DNA of 64,000 nucleotides from Ramlibacter tataouinensis (GTDB lineage: Bacteria > Pseudomonadota > Gammaproteobacteria > Burkholderiales > Burkholderiaceae_C). The stretch's first letter is position 1. Every line of letters starts with the position of its first letter. The stretch is taken from NCBI RefSeq assembly GCF_001580455.1, contig NZ_CP010951.1, positions 4,675,001-4,739,000 on the forward strand. Reading direction: 5' to 3'. Below, one piece after another: positions 55,039-63,085 of the stretch. A program made the translations under genes and the position numbers. A model generated the notes under the pieces. That model did no database searches. It was given only the letters and a program-made list of their open reading frames with translations, and was not told where the DNA came from.

Positions 55039-55128
55039 CTGCCCTTCTCCTGTCACATCAATGTCCGAGGATATGAAAGTGGCAGCCTGGCCGGATCGCC
55101 GGGCGGCGAAGCTGATTGGAGAGGTCAA

Positions 55129-56034
55129 ATGATCAACGACGATTTCGTGATCCGTGTCCAGCGCGACGTGGTCGACAGCTACGACGAAGAACTCGAGCTT
55201 GAACTGGAGGACCGGCCCTTCGATGCCGAAGGCAAGGAGGTGCCGCTCAGCGCGATCGAAAAGAACGAGCGGCGGCGCTACTTCCGGGAGCTGCTGCGGC
55301 TGCAGGGTGAGCTGGTGAAACTGCAGGACTGGGTGGTCGCTTCCGGCCACAAGCTGGTGATCCTGTTCGAAGGACGGGATGCCGCGGGCAAGGGCGGCGT
55401 GATCAAACGCATCACCCAGCGCCTGAATCCGCGCGCGTGCCGGGTGGCTGCGCTGCCGGCGCCGAACGACCGGGAACGCACGCAGTGGTACTTCCAGCGC
55501 TTTGTGGCGCATCTGCCGGCAGCCGGAGAGATCGTGCTGTTCGACCGCAGCTGGTACAACCGCGCCGGCGTCGAGCGCGTCATGGGTTTTTGCACCGACG
55601 AACAGTACGATGAGTTCTTCCGCAGCGTGCCCGAGTTCGAGAAGATGCTGACCCGCTCCGGCATCCAGCTGGTGAAGTACTGGTTCTCGATTTCCGACGA
55701 AGAGCAGCACCTGCGATTTCTCAGCCGCATTCACGACCCCTTGAAGCAGTGGAAGCTGAGCCCGATGGACCTGGAGTCGCGCCGGCTCTGGGAAGACTAC
55801 ACCCGCGCCAAGGAGGTCATGCTGGCGCGCACGCACATCCCGGAGGCGCCCTGGTGGGTCGTGCAGGCGGACCACAAGAAGAAGGCCCGGCTGAACTGCA
55901 TTCACCACCTGCTCAGCCAGGTGCCCTACCAGGAGGTTCCGCATACCCAGGTGGTGATGCCAGAGCGTGTACGGCACGAGGACTACTCACGCCGCCCGGT
56001 ATCGCCGGAGATGTTCATTCCGGAGCAGTACTGA
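55129..56034 (+). CDS. ppk2: Polyphosphate kinase 2 family protein
   Basis: 301 aa. P-loop kinase using polyphosphate to phosphorylate nucleotides: Walker A EGRDAAGKGGVIKRITQRLN (residues 81-100), lid and RERTQWYFQRFVAHLP, Walker B LFDRSWYNRAGVERVMGF with Asp139, WFSISDEEQHLRFLSRIHDP, WKLSPMDLESRRLWEDYT and WWVVQADHKKKARLNCIHHL. Single-domain class I PPK2, which favours GDP/ADP as acceptor. GGAGAGG lies ahead of the ATG. Follows the CpdA-like gene; CYTH-CHAD gene 12 bases downstream. Confidence 0.95.
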   Translation: MINDDFVIRVQRDVVDSYDEELELELEDRPFDAEGKEVPLSAIEKNERRRYFRELLRLQGELVKLQDWVVASGHKLVILFEGRDAAGKGGVIKRITQRLNPRACRVAALPAPNDRERTQWYFQRFVAHLPAAGEIVLFDRSWYNRAGVERVMGFCTDEQYDEFFRSVPEFEKMLTRSGIQLVKYWFSISDEEQHLRFLSRIHDPLKQWKLSPMDLESRRLWEDYTRAKEVMLARTHIPEAPWWVVQADHKKKARLNCIHHLLSQVPYQEVPHTQVVMPERVRHEDYSRRPVSPEMFIPEQY

Positions 56035-56046
56035 GTCGCCGGGCCG

Positions 56047-57501
56047 GTGAACGAATTCGAGCTCAAGTTCCAGGTGCCTGCGGAGCACGCCGCCGCCGTC
56101 GAGCAAGCCTTGAAGCGCGGGGAGGTGAGCCGCCAGCACCTGCGGGCCCGCTACTTCGATACACCGGCAGGCGACCTGGAAACGGCCGGCATTGCGCTTC
56201 GCCTGCGGCGGGAGGGGCGCGGCTGGGTCCAGACCGTGAAGGGCCCGGGCCGCGGCGGCTTCGACCGGCTCGAACACAACGCGGCCATCGGCACCGGCGG
56301 CGCGGAACCGCAGCCCGACCTGGCCAGGCACGACGGGCATCCCCTGCGCGCCATGCTGGACGACGCGCTCGGCCGCTCTGCCGCCCGGTTGCAGCCCGTG
56401 TTCGAAACCGACATCCATCGCCTGACGCGCGAGATCGCCGTGGCGGGGTCGACCATCGAACTCGCGCTGGACCGCGGAGAAATCCGCGCCAACGCCGCGG
56501 CGTATCCCGTGATGGAACTCGAACTCGAACTGAAGGAAGGATCGGCTTCCGCCGTATTCGAGCTCGCCCGCAGCTGGCGGCAGGCCCATGGCCTGTGGCT
56601 CGACCCCGTGACCAAGGCCGACCTCGGCCGGCGGCTGGCACACCGCATCGAGCAGCCGCCAGCCGTCATCGCGGACCAGGTGCGCGAATCCGGCCGGCAG
56701 CTGCAGGCCGCCGTTCTCGAATCCGGCCTGCGGCAGGTGCTGTGGAATGCGAGGGAACTGGTGGCCGGCCAGGGCGGCGACGAGCACGTCCATCAGTTGC
56801 GCGTGGGTCTCAGGCGGCTGCGCAGCGCCCTGCGCGAATTGGACGTGGCCGGCCTTGCCGAGGACCAGCTCGCACAGATCGATTCCGCGTTGCGCGCGCT
56901 GTTCAGCGTGTTGGGCGAGCACCGTGACCAGTCGACCTTGCTGCCGGCGATCCTGCGGGAGCTGGCCGACGCGGGACACCCCGTTCAAGCCTGGGCGCCC
57001 GCATTGCCCGATCTCGCCACCGCGATCCGCGAGCCCGGCGTGCAGGATGCGTTCCTCGGTCTGGCGGAGCTGGCGCAGGCTTTGCGCGAGGGCGAAGGAG
57101 AACGACCCAAGACGCTGCGGGCGCAGGCGCGTGAACGCCTGCGGCGCTTGCACCGCAAGACCCTCAAGTCCGGCCAAGACTTCGACGAACTGCCGGTGGA
57201 GGAGCGCCACCGGGTCCGCAAGCGCCTGAAGCGCCTGCGCTACCTCGCCGAACTCGTTCGGTCCCTCTTCGCGGGCTCGGCGGTCGATGCCTACGTGCAA
57301 TCGCTGAAGGAACTGCAGGATGCCCTGGGCCGCTACCAGGATGCGACGGCGGGCCGCGCCCTGTTCGAACGGCGCGCGGCCAGCGATCCCGCTGCGTGGT
57401 TCGGCGCCGGCTGGCTTGCCGCGCGCGAAGCGGCGCTGGCCGCGGAATGCGCGCGCGCCTGCCGCCGCACGGCGCGCAAGGCGAAGCCGTTCTGGGACTG
57501 A
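56047..57501 (+). CDS. CYTH-CHAD domain protein (polyphosphate-associated)
   Basis: 484 aa. N-terminal CYTH/triphosphate-tunnel domain starts FELKFQVP with the ExExK-type signature and LRARYFDTPAGDLETAGIAL, RREGRGWVQTVKGPG, DRGEIRANAAAYPVMELELE. From about residue 230 a CHAD domain follows: EHVHQLRVGLRRLRSALREL (His), FSVLGEHRDQSTLLPAIL and VEERHRVRKRLKRLRYLAEL, with positively charged helices. CYTH enzymes can hydrolyse triphosphate or polyphosphate, and CHAD proteins bind polyphosphate granules (phosins). GTG start; directly after ppk2. The last gene of the polyphosphate block. Confidence 0.92.
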   Translation: MNEFELKFQVPAEHAAAVEQALKRGEVSRQHLRARYFDTPAGDLETAGIALRLRREGRGWVQTVKGPGRGGFDRLEHNAAIGTGGAEPQPDLARHDGHPLRAMLDDALGRSAARLQPVFETDIHRLTREIAVAGSTIELALDRGEIRANAAAYPVMELELELKEGSASAVFELARSWRQAHGLWLDPVTKADLGRRLAHRIEQPPAVIADQVRESGRQLQAAVLESGLRQVLWNARELVAGQGGDEHVHQLRVGLRRLRSALRELDVAGLAEDQLAQIDSALRALFSVLGEHRDQSTLLPAILRELADAGHPVQAWAPALPDLATAIREPGVQDAFLGLAELAQALREGEGERPKTLRAQARERLRRLHRKTLKSGQDFDELPVEERHRVRKRLKRLRYLAELVRSLFAGSAVDAYVQSLKELQDALGRYQDATAGRALFERRAASDPAAWFGAGWLAAREAALAAECARACRRTARKAKPFWD

Positions 57502-57527
57502 TCGGCCGCAGCAGGCCAGCCCGCGGT

Positions 57528-58217
57528 TCAGATGGCCTTCATCACCCTCGCGACGACCCGGTCGCAGCGCTCCCCGGCGAAGTCGAACACATCGCGCTCG
57601 GCCAGATCCAGGTCCTGCGCAATGGACTCGCGCAGCAGGCTGCGGGCCCGGAACAGCCGGCTGCGCACCGTGGCATCGGGGATGCCGAGGCATTGCGCGG
57701 TTTCCTCCACACTGAGATCTTCGACGGCACGCATCATGAACACCACGCGGAAGTCGAACGGCAGCGCCTCGATCCTGCGTTCCAGCAAGGCACGCAATTC
57801 CGACCGCAGCATCTGGCGATCGGGTGTTTCCTGTTCGTTGCCGGCGTCTTTCTCGGGCATGGGCTCGTCCTCCTCCGAAAACACCGCGGCCTGGACGATG
57901 GGCACGATGTTGTTCCTGCGCGCGCTGCGCCGCATCCGCGTCATGCACTCGTTCGCGACGATGCGGGTGAGCCAGGTTGACAGCGACGCCTCGCCGCGGA
58001 AGCGCTCGGCCGACCGGAAGGCGGCCAGGTACGCGTCCTGCAAGGCATCCTCCGACTCCGCGTGATCGCGCAGGAAGGAGTACGCGATGCGGTACAGGCG
58101 CCGGTTGTGGCGCCGCATCAGGAGCTCGAAGGCCGAGGCTTCGCGTGCCTGCACACGCTGTATCAGCTCGGCGTCATTCACGCTCCGGGAATCCTGCGGG
58201 CTGGAGACCGGTTTCAT
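57528..58217 (-). CDS. ECF RNA polymerase sigma factor
   Basis: 229 aa. Region 2: DAELIQRVQAREASAFELLM, YRIAYSFLRDHAESEDALQD, WLTRIVANECMTRMRR. A linker of about 40 acidic residues (FSEEDEPMPEKDAGNEQETP) precedes region 4: RIEALPFDFRVVFMMRAVED, LGIPDATVRSRLFRARSLLR. Third gene of an overlapping operon behind DUF4142 and cupredoxin genes (ATGA overlap with the latter). No anti-sigma gene follows it; the next gene on that side is convergent. Confidence 0.93.
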   Translation of the reverse strand: MKPVSSPQDSRSVNDAELIQRVQAREASAFELLMRRHNRRLYRIAYSFLRDHAESEDALQDAYLAAFRSAERFRGEASLSTWLTRIVANECMTRMRRSARRNNIVPIVQAAVFSEEDEPMPEKDAGNEQETPDRQMLRSELRALLERRIEALPFDFRVVFMMRAVEDLSVEETAQCLGIPDATVRSRLFRARSLLRESIAQDLDLAERDVFDFAGERCDRVVARVMKAI

Positions 58218-58534
58218 TCGACAACCACGCTGCCTTTCATCCCCGGATGGTAGGTGCAGACGTAGTCGTGCTGACCGCGCGCTGCCGCTTTCCATGACCA
58301 GGACTTGCCGGCGCCGACCTGCCCGGAGTCGAACTTCCCCGCAGCCGTCGCCGTGTGCGGAACCAGGTCCTTGTTGCGCCAGACCACCTGGTCGCCCGTC
58401 TTCACCCGCAGCGTGGCGGGCTCGAACTTCATGCCTTCCATGGTAACCACATGGGTGGCCGCGCTGGCCGTCATCGGGCCGGCCAGCGCGACGAGCACCA
58501 GCAGGCTTCGAAGGGCGCTCACCGGGCCGTTCAC
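58214..58534 (-). CDS. Cupredoxin (plastocyanin/amicyanin-like)
   Basis: 106 aa with signal peptide (LRSLLVLVALAGPMTASAA). Type I copper site: His60 (DLVPHTATA), Cys93, His96 and Met99 in YVCTYHPGMKG. FEPATLRVKTGDQVVWRNKD is the small-cupredoxin signature. Probably periplasmic electron or copper handling. GTG start overlapping the DUF4142 stop, and its own stop overlaps the sigma-factor start. Confidence 0.92.
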   Translation of the reverse strand: MNGPVSALRSLLVLVALAGPMTASAATHVVTMEGMKFEPATLRVKTGDQVVWRNKDLVPHTATAAGKFDSGQVGAGKSWSWKAAARGQHDYVCTYHPGMKGSVVVE

Positions 58535-59052
58535 TTGGCCAACTGCCCCTGAAGCATCTTCGCGTGCTCCAGGTGCTGCACGAAGGCCGGACGGACCTTC
58601 ACGAGCAGGGCCTTCAGTTCCTCGTTCTTCGCGCTCGGGATGAGCGTCTTGTCCACCGCGTCGAGCACGGCCTGGTGGTAGCTGACCTCGTTGTCCACGT
58701 AGGCCTTGTCGAACTCCTTGCCCTTGAGCTTCTTGAGCTTGGCCACGTTCTCGTCGCCGCCCTTCTTCAGGCTGGCGCTGGTTTCGTTGGCTTCGGGCTT
58801 GACCTTGAGCTTGGTGACCAGTTCGGTCGCCGACTTGTTGACCGAGGTGTGGTCGGTGACCATCTGCTTGCCGAAGTCACGGACCTCCTTGGACGAGGCG
58901 CTCTTTTCGGCCAGCTTGCCCGCGTCGATGTCCACCTGGTTGGCGGTGACCACGATGTGGGCGATCTGCGGATCGCTGGGGCCTTGCTGGGCGTAGGAAG
59001 GACCGGCCGCGAAGGCAGCCAGCAACACGCCCAACGCAGTGAATTTGCGCAT
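58531..59052 (-). CDS. DUF4142 secreted protein
   Basis: 173 aa. Signal peptide MRKFTALGVLLAAFAAGPSY, then a helical ferritin-like body: HIVVTANQVDIDAGKLAEKS, SKEVRDFGKQMVTDHTSVNK, FDKAYVDNEVSYHQAVLDAV, VRPAFVQHLEHAKMLQGQLA. The His/Glu/Asp pattern resembles a four-helix metal-binding bundle. Family members are periplasmic and of unknown activity, often stress-induced. First gene of the DUF4142-cupredoxin-sigma operon with AAGGAGAG ahead of the ATG. Confidence 0.91.
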   Translation of the reverse strand: MRKFTALGVLLAAFAAGPSYAQQGPSDPQIAHIVVTANQVDIDAGKLAEKSASSKEVRDFGKQMVTDHTSVNKSATELVTKLKVKPEANETSASLKKGGDENVAKLKKLKGKEFDKAYVDNEVSYHQAVLDAVDKTLIPSAKNEELKALLVKVRPAFVQHLEHAKMLQGQLAK

Positions 59053-59079
59053 GGAACTCTCCTTGGATGATGACGCCTG

Positions 59080-59108
59080 ATAGACGTCATGGCAGCAAGG
59101 CGCGTTCC
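59080..59108 (-). promoter_or_regulatory. Sigma-E-like promoter of the DUF4142-cupredoxin-sigma operon
   Basis: On the minus strand GGAACGC (59108-59102), exactly 16 bases, then GTCTAT (59085-59080) match the ECF/RpoE form GGAACTT-N16-GTCTAA very closely. The leader to the DUF4142 ATG would be about 20 bases and contains the ribosome-binding site. Strong hint of autoregulation by the operon's own sigma factor or another ECF factor. Confidence 0.65.
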
Positions 59109-59169
59109 CGGACCCTCGGGCGGGATCCTGCCGACAAGCGCCGTTGCAGCGCTCGTCCGTCAGAAGTGC

Positions 59170-60171
59170 TTACTGGGCGACGATCTTCGCCATCAGTTGG
59201 CGCATCTCGCGGCTGTCCAGGCCTTCACCGTAGCCCGCGTTGATCTCCGCCCAGTCCTCGGCGGTGAGGTATTGCTGGGCTCCGGGCAGCACCACGGCCT
59301 CTTCGCGGCCCATGTGTTCCCAGTAGAACTCGGCATAGCGGTTCACGCCCTCCTGCAGGCGCCGGGTTGCCGCGAGGGCTTCCGCTTCGCCGTTGGCGGA
59401 TTCGAGCGCGGTGACCAGTGCGGTCAACTCTTCCATCAGCGCATGCTCGCGCGTGTGCTGACGCTCCAGCTCGTCCAACTCGGCGTCCAGCGCATGGGTC
59501 CGGGCGCGCAGGCGCGGAAACAGCCAGCGCTCTTCCTTCGGATGGTGCACCGACAGGGGAAAATCGGACAGGTAGCTCAGGGCGTCGCGCATCGCTTGCG
59601 CATTGGCAGGCTTGTCTGCGTCACCGGCACGCGCGAGCGTTCCGGTCCAGGCGTGGATGACCGCGGCCAGCGCCCGGTGATCGTCGCGGATCACCGCGAT
59701 GGCCCGTTCCGGCGCCTTGGGTTCACCGGCGGCGCAAACGAGCACCGGGACGCCCGAATTGAGCAGGACCGTCAGGGTATCGGAGGCCAGCGCCATGCCG
59801 AGCTTGCCGCCGTGGCCGTGGGTGGCCATGAAAACAAGGTCGCAATGGAAAGACTTGGCGGCCTCGATGATCGCGGGGGCCGGCTTGGTGCCTGCACTCC
59901 AGCGCGAATCGGCGGTGACGCCCAGGGCCCGCGCGGCGGCCTCCGCCTTGGCCAGCAACTCCCGCGTGCGTCCGCCGCGCGCGTATTCGTAGTCGGCCTG
60001 CGAGGTGACTCGCAGCAGTTCGAGGTCGCGACCCAGCGCATCGTCAGGGTCCGGGGCAACGTGGAAGAAAGTGATGCGTGCGCCAACGTGGCGCGCGAAA
60101 GCGACTGCGTTACCCACGATCTGCACGGACAGGTCCGTGGTGTCGAGGGGCACGAGCAGATGACGGTACAT
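59170..60171 (-). CDS. UspA-hemerythrin fusion protein
   Basis: 333 aa. Residues 1-148 form a universal stress domain: MYRHLLVPLDTTDLSVQIVG, LVFMATHGHGGKLGMAL with the GxxG(x9)GS/T-like ATP-binding pattern, SDTLTVLLNSGVPVLVC. Residues about 155-320 are a hemerythrin-like four-helix bundle: VIRDDHRALAAVIHAWTGTL, FPLSVHHPKEERWLFPRLRA (HxxxE), ELERQHTREHALMEELTALV, FYWEHMGREEAVVLPGAQQY (HxxxE). This suggests a di-iron centre sensing oxygen or nitric oxide joined to a nucleotide-binding stress domain. GGAG precedes the ATG. Divergent from the LuxR-type regulator. Confidence 0.91.
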   Translation of the reverse strand: MYRHLLVPLDTTDLSVQIVGNAVAFARHVGARITFFHVAPDPDDALGRDLELLRVTSQADYEYARGGRTRELLAKAEAAARALGVTADSRWSAGTKPAPAIIEAAKSFHCDLVFMATHGHGGKLGMALASDTLTVLLNSGVPVLVCAAGEPKAPERAIAVIRDDHRALAAVIHAWTGTLARAGDADKPANAQAMRDALSYLSDFPLSVHHPKEERWLFPRLRARTHALDAELDELERQHTREHALMEELTALVTALESANGEAEALAATRRLQEGVNRYAEFYWEHMGREEAVVLPGAQQYLTAEDWAEINAGYGEGLDSREMRQLMAKIVAQ

Positions 60172-60292
60172 GATGACTCCAGGAGGCTGAGTCCAGAGTA
60201 AGCGCCGGTGGCCTTCGCGAGCCTCCTCTTGACGGGGGGGAAGCTTTTTTGCGGGCGGCGAGTTACCATTTTTGCCTCACCGACGTGTTTCA

Positions 60293-62980
60293 GTGTCGTC
60301 CCAGCCCGCCTCTTCCGCATCCAGCGACCTTCTGCTGAAGGTCACGCCGCCCCGTGTGCCGCGCAACGCGATCGTGCGCGCAGCCGCGGGGGACCCGTCC
60401 CTGCGTGAAAGCCCCCTGCTGCTGGTGCAAGCGCCGGCGGGCTTCGGCAAGACCTCGCTGTTGGCGCAGTGGCGCCGCGAACACCTGGCACAGGGCGCCG
60501 CGGTGGCGTGGCTGACCGGGCAACGGCAGGATGAACCCATCCGCTTCGTGCAGGCGTTGGCGCTCGCGGTGCGCATCGGCGCGGGCCGCCCCACCTTCGG
60601 ACATGCGCTGCTGCAGCCGCAGGGGCGGGCCGTCGATGGCCTGGAGCTCATCACCAGCTGGCTCGCCGAAGTGGCGCACAGCGCGCTGAATCTCGTGTTG
60701 GTGGTCGACGAGGCGGAGCGGCTTCCGGAGGCCTCACGCGAAGCCCTCACCTACCTGCTGCGCAATGCTCCGCCCAACCTGCGCAGCATCGTGGCGGCGC
60801 GCACCGACTGCCAGCTGGGGCTGGAGGACCTGGTCGCGTATGGTGAGTGCACGGTCATTGGCACGGCCCAGCTGCGCTTCACGCTGGAAGAGACCATACA
60901 GCTGGTTCGCCAGCATGCCGGCGGAACGCTGGATCGCGACCAGGCGGCGCGCCTGCACGAGATGGTGGAAGGCTGGCCGCTCGGCCTGCAACTCGCCTTG
61001 TCCGTCACTTCGGCCAGCGGCGGGCGCGCCGAACTCCCGCGCATCGACGTGCAGGCCAACGACATGCGGTCGCAGATCGTCGGCTACCTGCTCGCCAACC
61101 TCGATCCGGCTGACCTCGATTTCCTCACCCGCATCTCGCTGGCAGACCATCTTCATCCAGGCTTGTGCGCGGCACTCACCCGCGCCGCCGACGCGGGTGA
61201 ACGGCTCGCCCGGCTGGTGCGCGACACACCCGTATTGGTCGCCGGGGAACAAAGCGAATGGCTGCGCATGCATCCGCTTGCGCGAGAGGTCCTGCGCGAG
61301 CGGGTGCAGGCCCTGCCGCAAGGGGAGCGCAACAAGCTCCACGCGCGCGCCGCCGAGTGGCTGATCGAATACGGCATGCTGGACTCCGCCGCGAAGCACC
61401 TGCTCGCCAGCGGAAAAGCGCAGCAGGCTTACGAGCTGGCCGAGCGAAGCCTGTACGAGTCGCTGATGACCCAGGGCCGGCAAAGCGCCGTGCTGGAGTG
61501 GCTGCCCCGCTTTCCGCGCGAGGAGCTGGATCGCCGTCCCCGCCTGTTGCTGGCCGCCGCCTGGTCGCTGGCCTTGAGCGAGCGACACGAAGAAGCGCAG
61601 CAGCTGGTCGAGCGCATCCTGGCTGGCTCCGAGGTGGACGATTCCCTGCAGTGCGAATGCGCGCTGATCCTTGGCGGCGCGGCCATCTTTGCCGACGACC
61701 CGGACCGGTTCGCGCAACTCCACGACCCTTGGGCCAGCGCGCCGCAACTGCGCGATCCGCTGCTGCTGCAGGTCCATGCCAACCGGACGGCTTTCCGCAC
61801 CCTGCTCGAAGGCGAACCGGCCCTGGCGCGGCTGCGCCAGCAGCAGGCGCCGCGCGACCCCCGCGCCGCGGCGGCGGGCTATCTGGCGCGATGGGGCGAC
61901 TTCATCATCGCACTGAGCTACATCTGGGAAGGCCAGGTGCAATTGGCCGAGCAGCTGCTGCGGCCCGCAATTGCGGCCGCTGAGGGCGACCTGGGGCGGC
62001 GCAGCGGCTTTGCGTGCATGCTGGCCGCCCTGCTGGCGGCCGCACTCTGGGAGCGCGACCAGCCCGATGAAGCGGCGGCCCTGCTGGCCAACCGCCTCGA
62101 CGTGATCGAGCGCAGCGGCCTGCCCGAAAGCGTGCTGCTGGGTTTCCGCGCCATGGCGCGCATGTCCGTTTCCACCCAGAACGAGCACCGCGCGCTGGAA
62201 TTGCTGGGCGCGCTCGACGCGGTCGGCATCGCGCGCAAGCTGCCCCGGCTGCGCATCGCGAGCCTGTCGGAGCAGGTGCGCCTGCACGCGCGGCGCTTTC
62301 GCAGCGAGACCTGCCGCGAGCTGTGCGCGCGTATCGACGCCCTGCTGGCTGAGCCGGACACGCCGCCCGGCCCCATGTGGCAGCGCAGCGTCGCCGGCCT
62401 GCGGCTGCTCGCCCACGGCTATGCCGCCGTGGCGGCTCAGGACTGGCGGCGCGCCGCGCCGCACTTCACCGAAGCCGAGGCGCTGGCCCTGCGCAACCAC
62501 CACGGGCGCGCGCGCATCGAGGCGCTGGGCTTGCGCGCCTACGTGCTGGACCGAATCGGCGAGAAGTCCCTGCCCCTCCTGCGCGAGGCGCTGGACCTGG
62601 CCGAAGCCTCGGGCCTGAAACGTGTGTTTACCGATGCCCATCCGGCACTGGCCGATTGGGTGAGCGAGGTCACGGCGGCGTCCGCGCCTGCCGCGGCCCG
62701 GCCGGGGCCGCTGGCAGCGGCCATTCGGCCACCCGGACCGGCACCCCAGCCGGCCCCCCGCGCAACACCCAGCATGGTGCTCACACCCAAGGAGCGCGAA
62801 GTGCTGGAGCTGCTGGCGCGCAACCTGTCCAACAAGGAAATCGGATTGGCCATGCAGGTGGGCGAAGAGACCATCAAGTGGCACATGAAGAACCTCTTTG
62901 CCAAGCTCGGCGCGGGCACGCGCAAGCAAGTGGTGTCACGCGCACGTATTTTGGGGCTACTGGCCGACGCATTCGCTTGA
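60293..62980 (+). CDS. MalT-type (LAL) LuxR-family transcriptional regulator
   Basis: About 895 aa. STAND-type ATPase: P-loop LVQAPAGFGKTSLLAQW (about residues 45-60), Walker B LVLVVDEAERLPE, sensor-like LRSIVAARTDCQLGLEDLVA; then a winged helix and TPR-like middle (ASGKAQQAYELAERSLYESL, ALSERHEEAQQLVERILAG) and a C-terminal LuxR HTH (LTPKEREVLELLARNLSNKE, EETIKWHMKNLFAKLGAGTR). Large LuxR regulators respond to small ligands and activate adjacent catabolic genes. The start is uncertain: GTG 60293 is my choice, a TTG at 60272 is in frame. A TauD-type dioxygenase follows. Confidence 0.92.
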   Translation: MSSQPASSASSDLLLKVTPPRVPRNAIVRAAAGDPSLRESPLLLVQAPAGFGKTSLLAQWRREHLAQGAAVAWLTGQRQDEPIRFVQALALAVRIGAGRPTFGHALLQPQGRAVDGLELITSWLAEVAHSALNLVLVVDEAERLPEASREALTYLLRNAPPNLRSIVAARTDCQLGLEDLVAYGECTVIGTAQLRFTLEETIQLVRQHAGGTLDRDQAARLHEMVEGWPLGLQLALSVTSASGGRAELPRIDVQANDMRSQIVGYLLANLDPADLDFLTRISLADHLHPGLCAALTRAADAGERLARLVRDTPVLVAGEQSEWLRMHPLAREVLRERVQALPQGERNKLHARAAEWLIEYGMLDSAAKHLLASGKAQQAYELAERSLYESLMTQGRQSAVLEWLPRFPREELDRRPRLLLAAAWSLALSERHEEAQQLVERILAGSEVDDSLQCECALILGGAAIFADDPDRFAQLHDPWASAPQLRDPLLLQVHANRTAFRTLLEGEPALARLRQQQAPRDPRAAAAGYLARWGDFIIALSYIWEGQVQLAEQLLRPAIAAAEGDLGRRSGFACMLAALLAAALWERDQPDEAAALLANRLDVIERSGLPESVLLGFRAMARMSVSTQNEHRALELLGALDAVGIARKLPRLRIASLSEQVRLHARRFRSETCRELCARIDALLAEPDTPPGPMWQRSVAGLRLLAHGYAAVAAQDWRRAAPHFTEAEALALRNHHGRARIEALGLRAYVLDRIGEKSLPLLREALDLAEASGLKRVFTDAHPALADWVSEVTAASAPAAARPGPLAAAIRPPGPAPQPAPRATPSMVLTPKEREVLELLARNLSNKEIGLAMQVGEETIKWHMKNLFAKLGAGTRKQVVSRARILGLLADAFA

Positions 62981-63085
62981 ATCTGCGGCCGGGCTGACTA
63001 CCCTTCCTCCACCTATCCCCCTCTGCGTCGGGGGGGCTGTAAGCCCTTCCGGTGCTTAGTCTCGCAGTTTCCCCAAGGAGACGAC

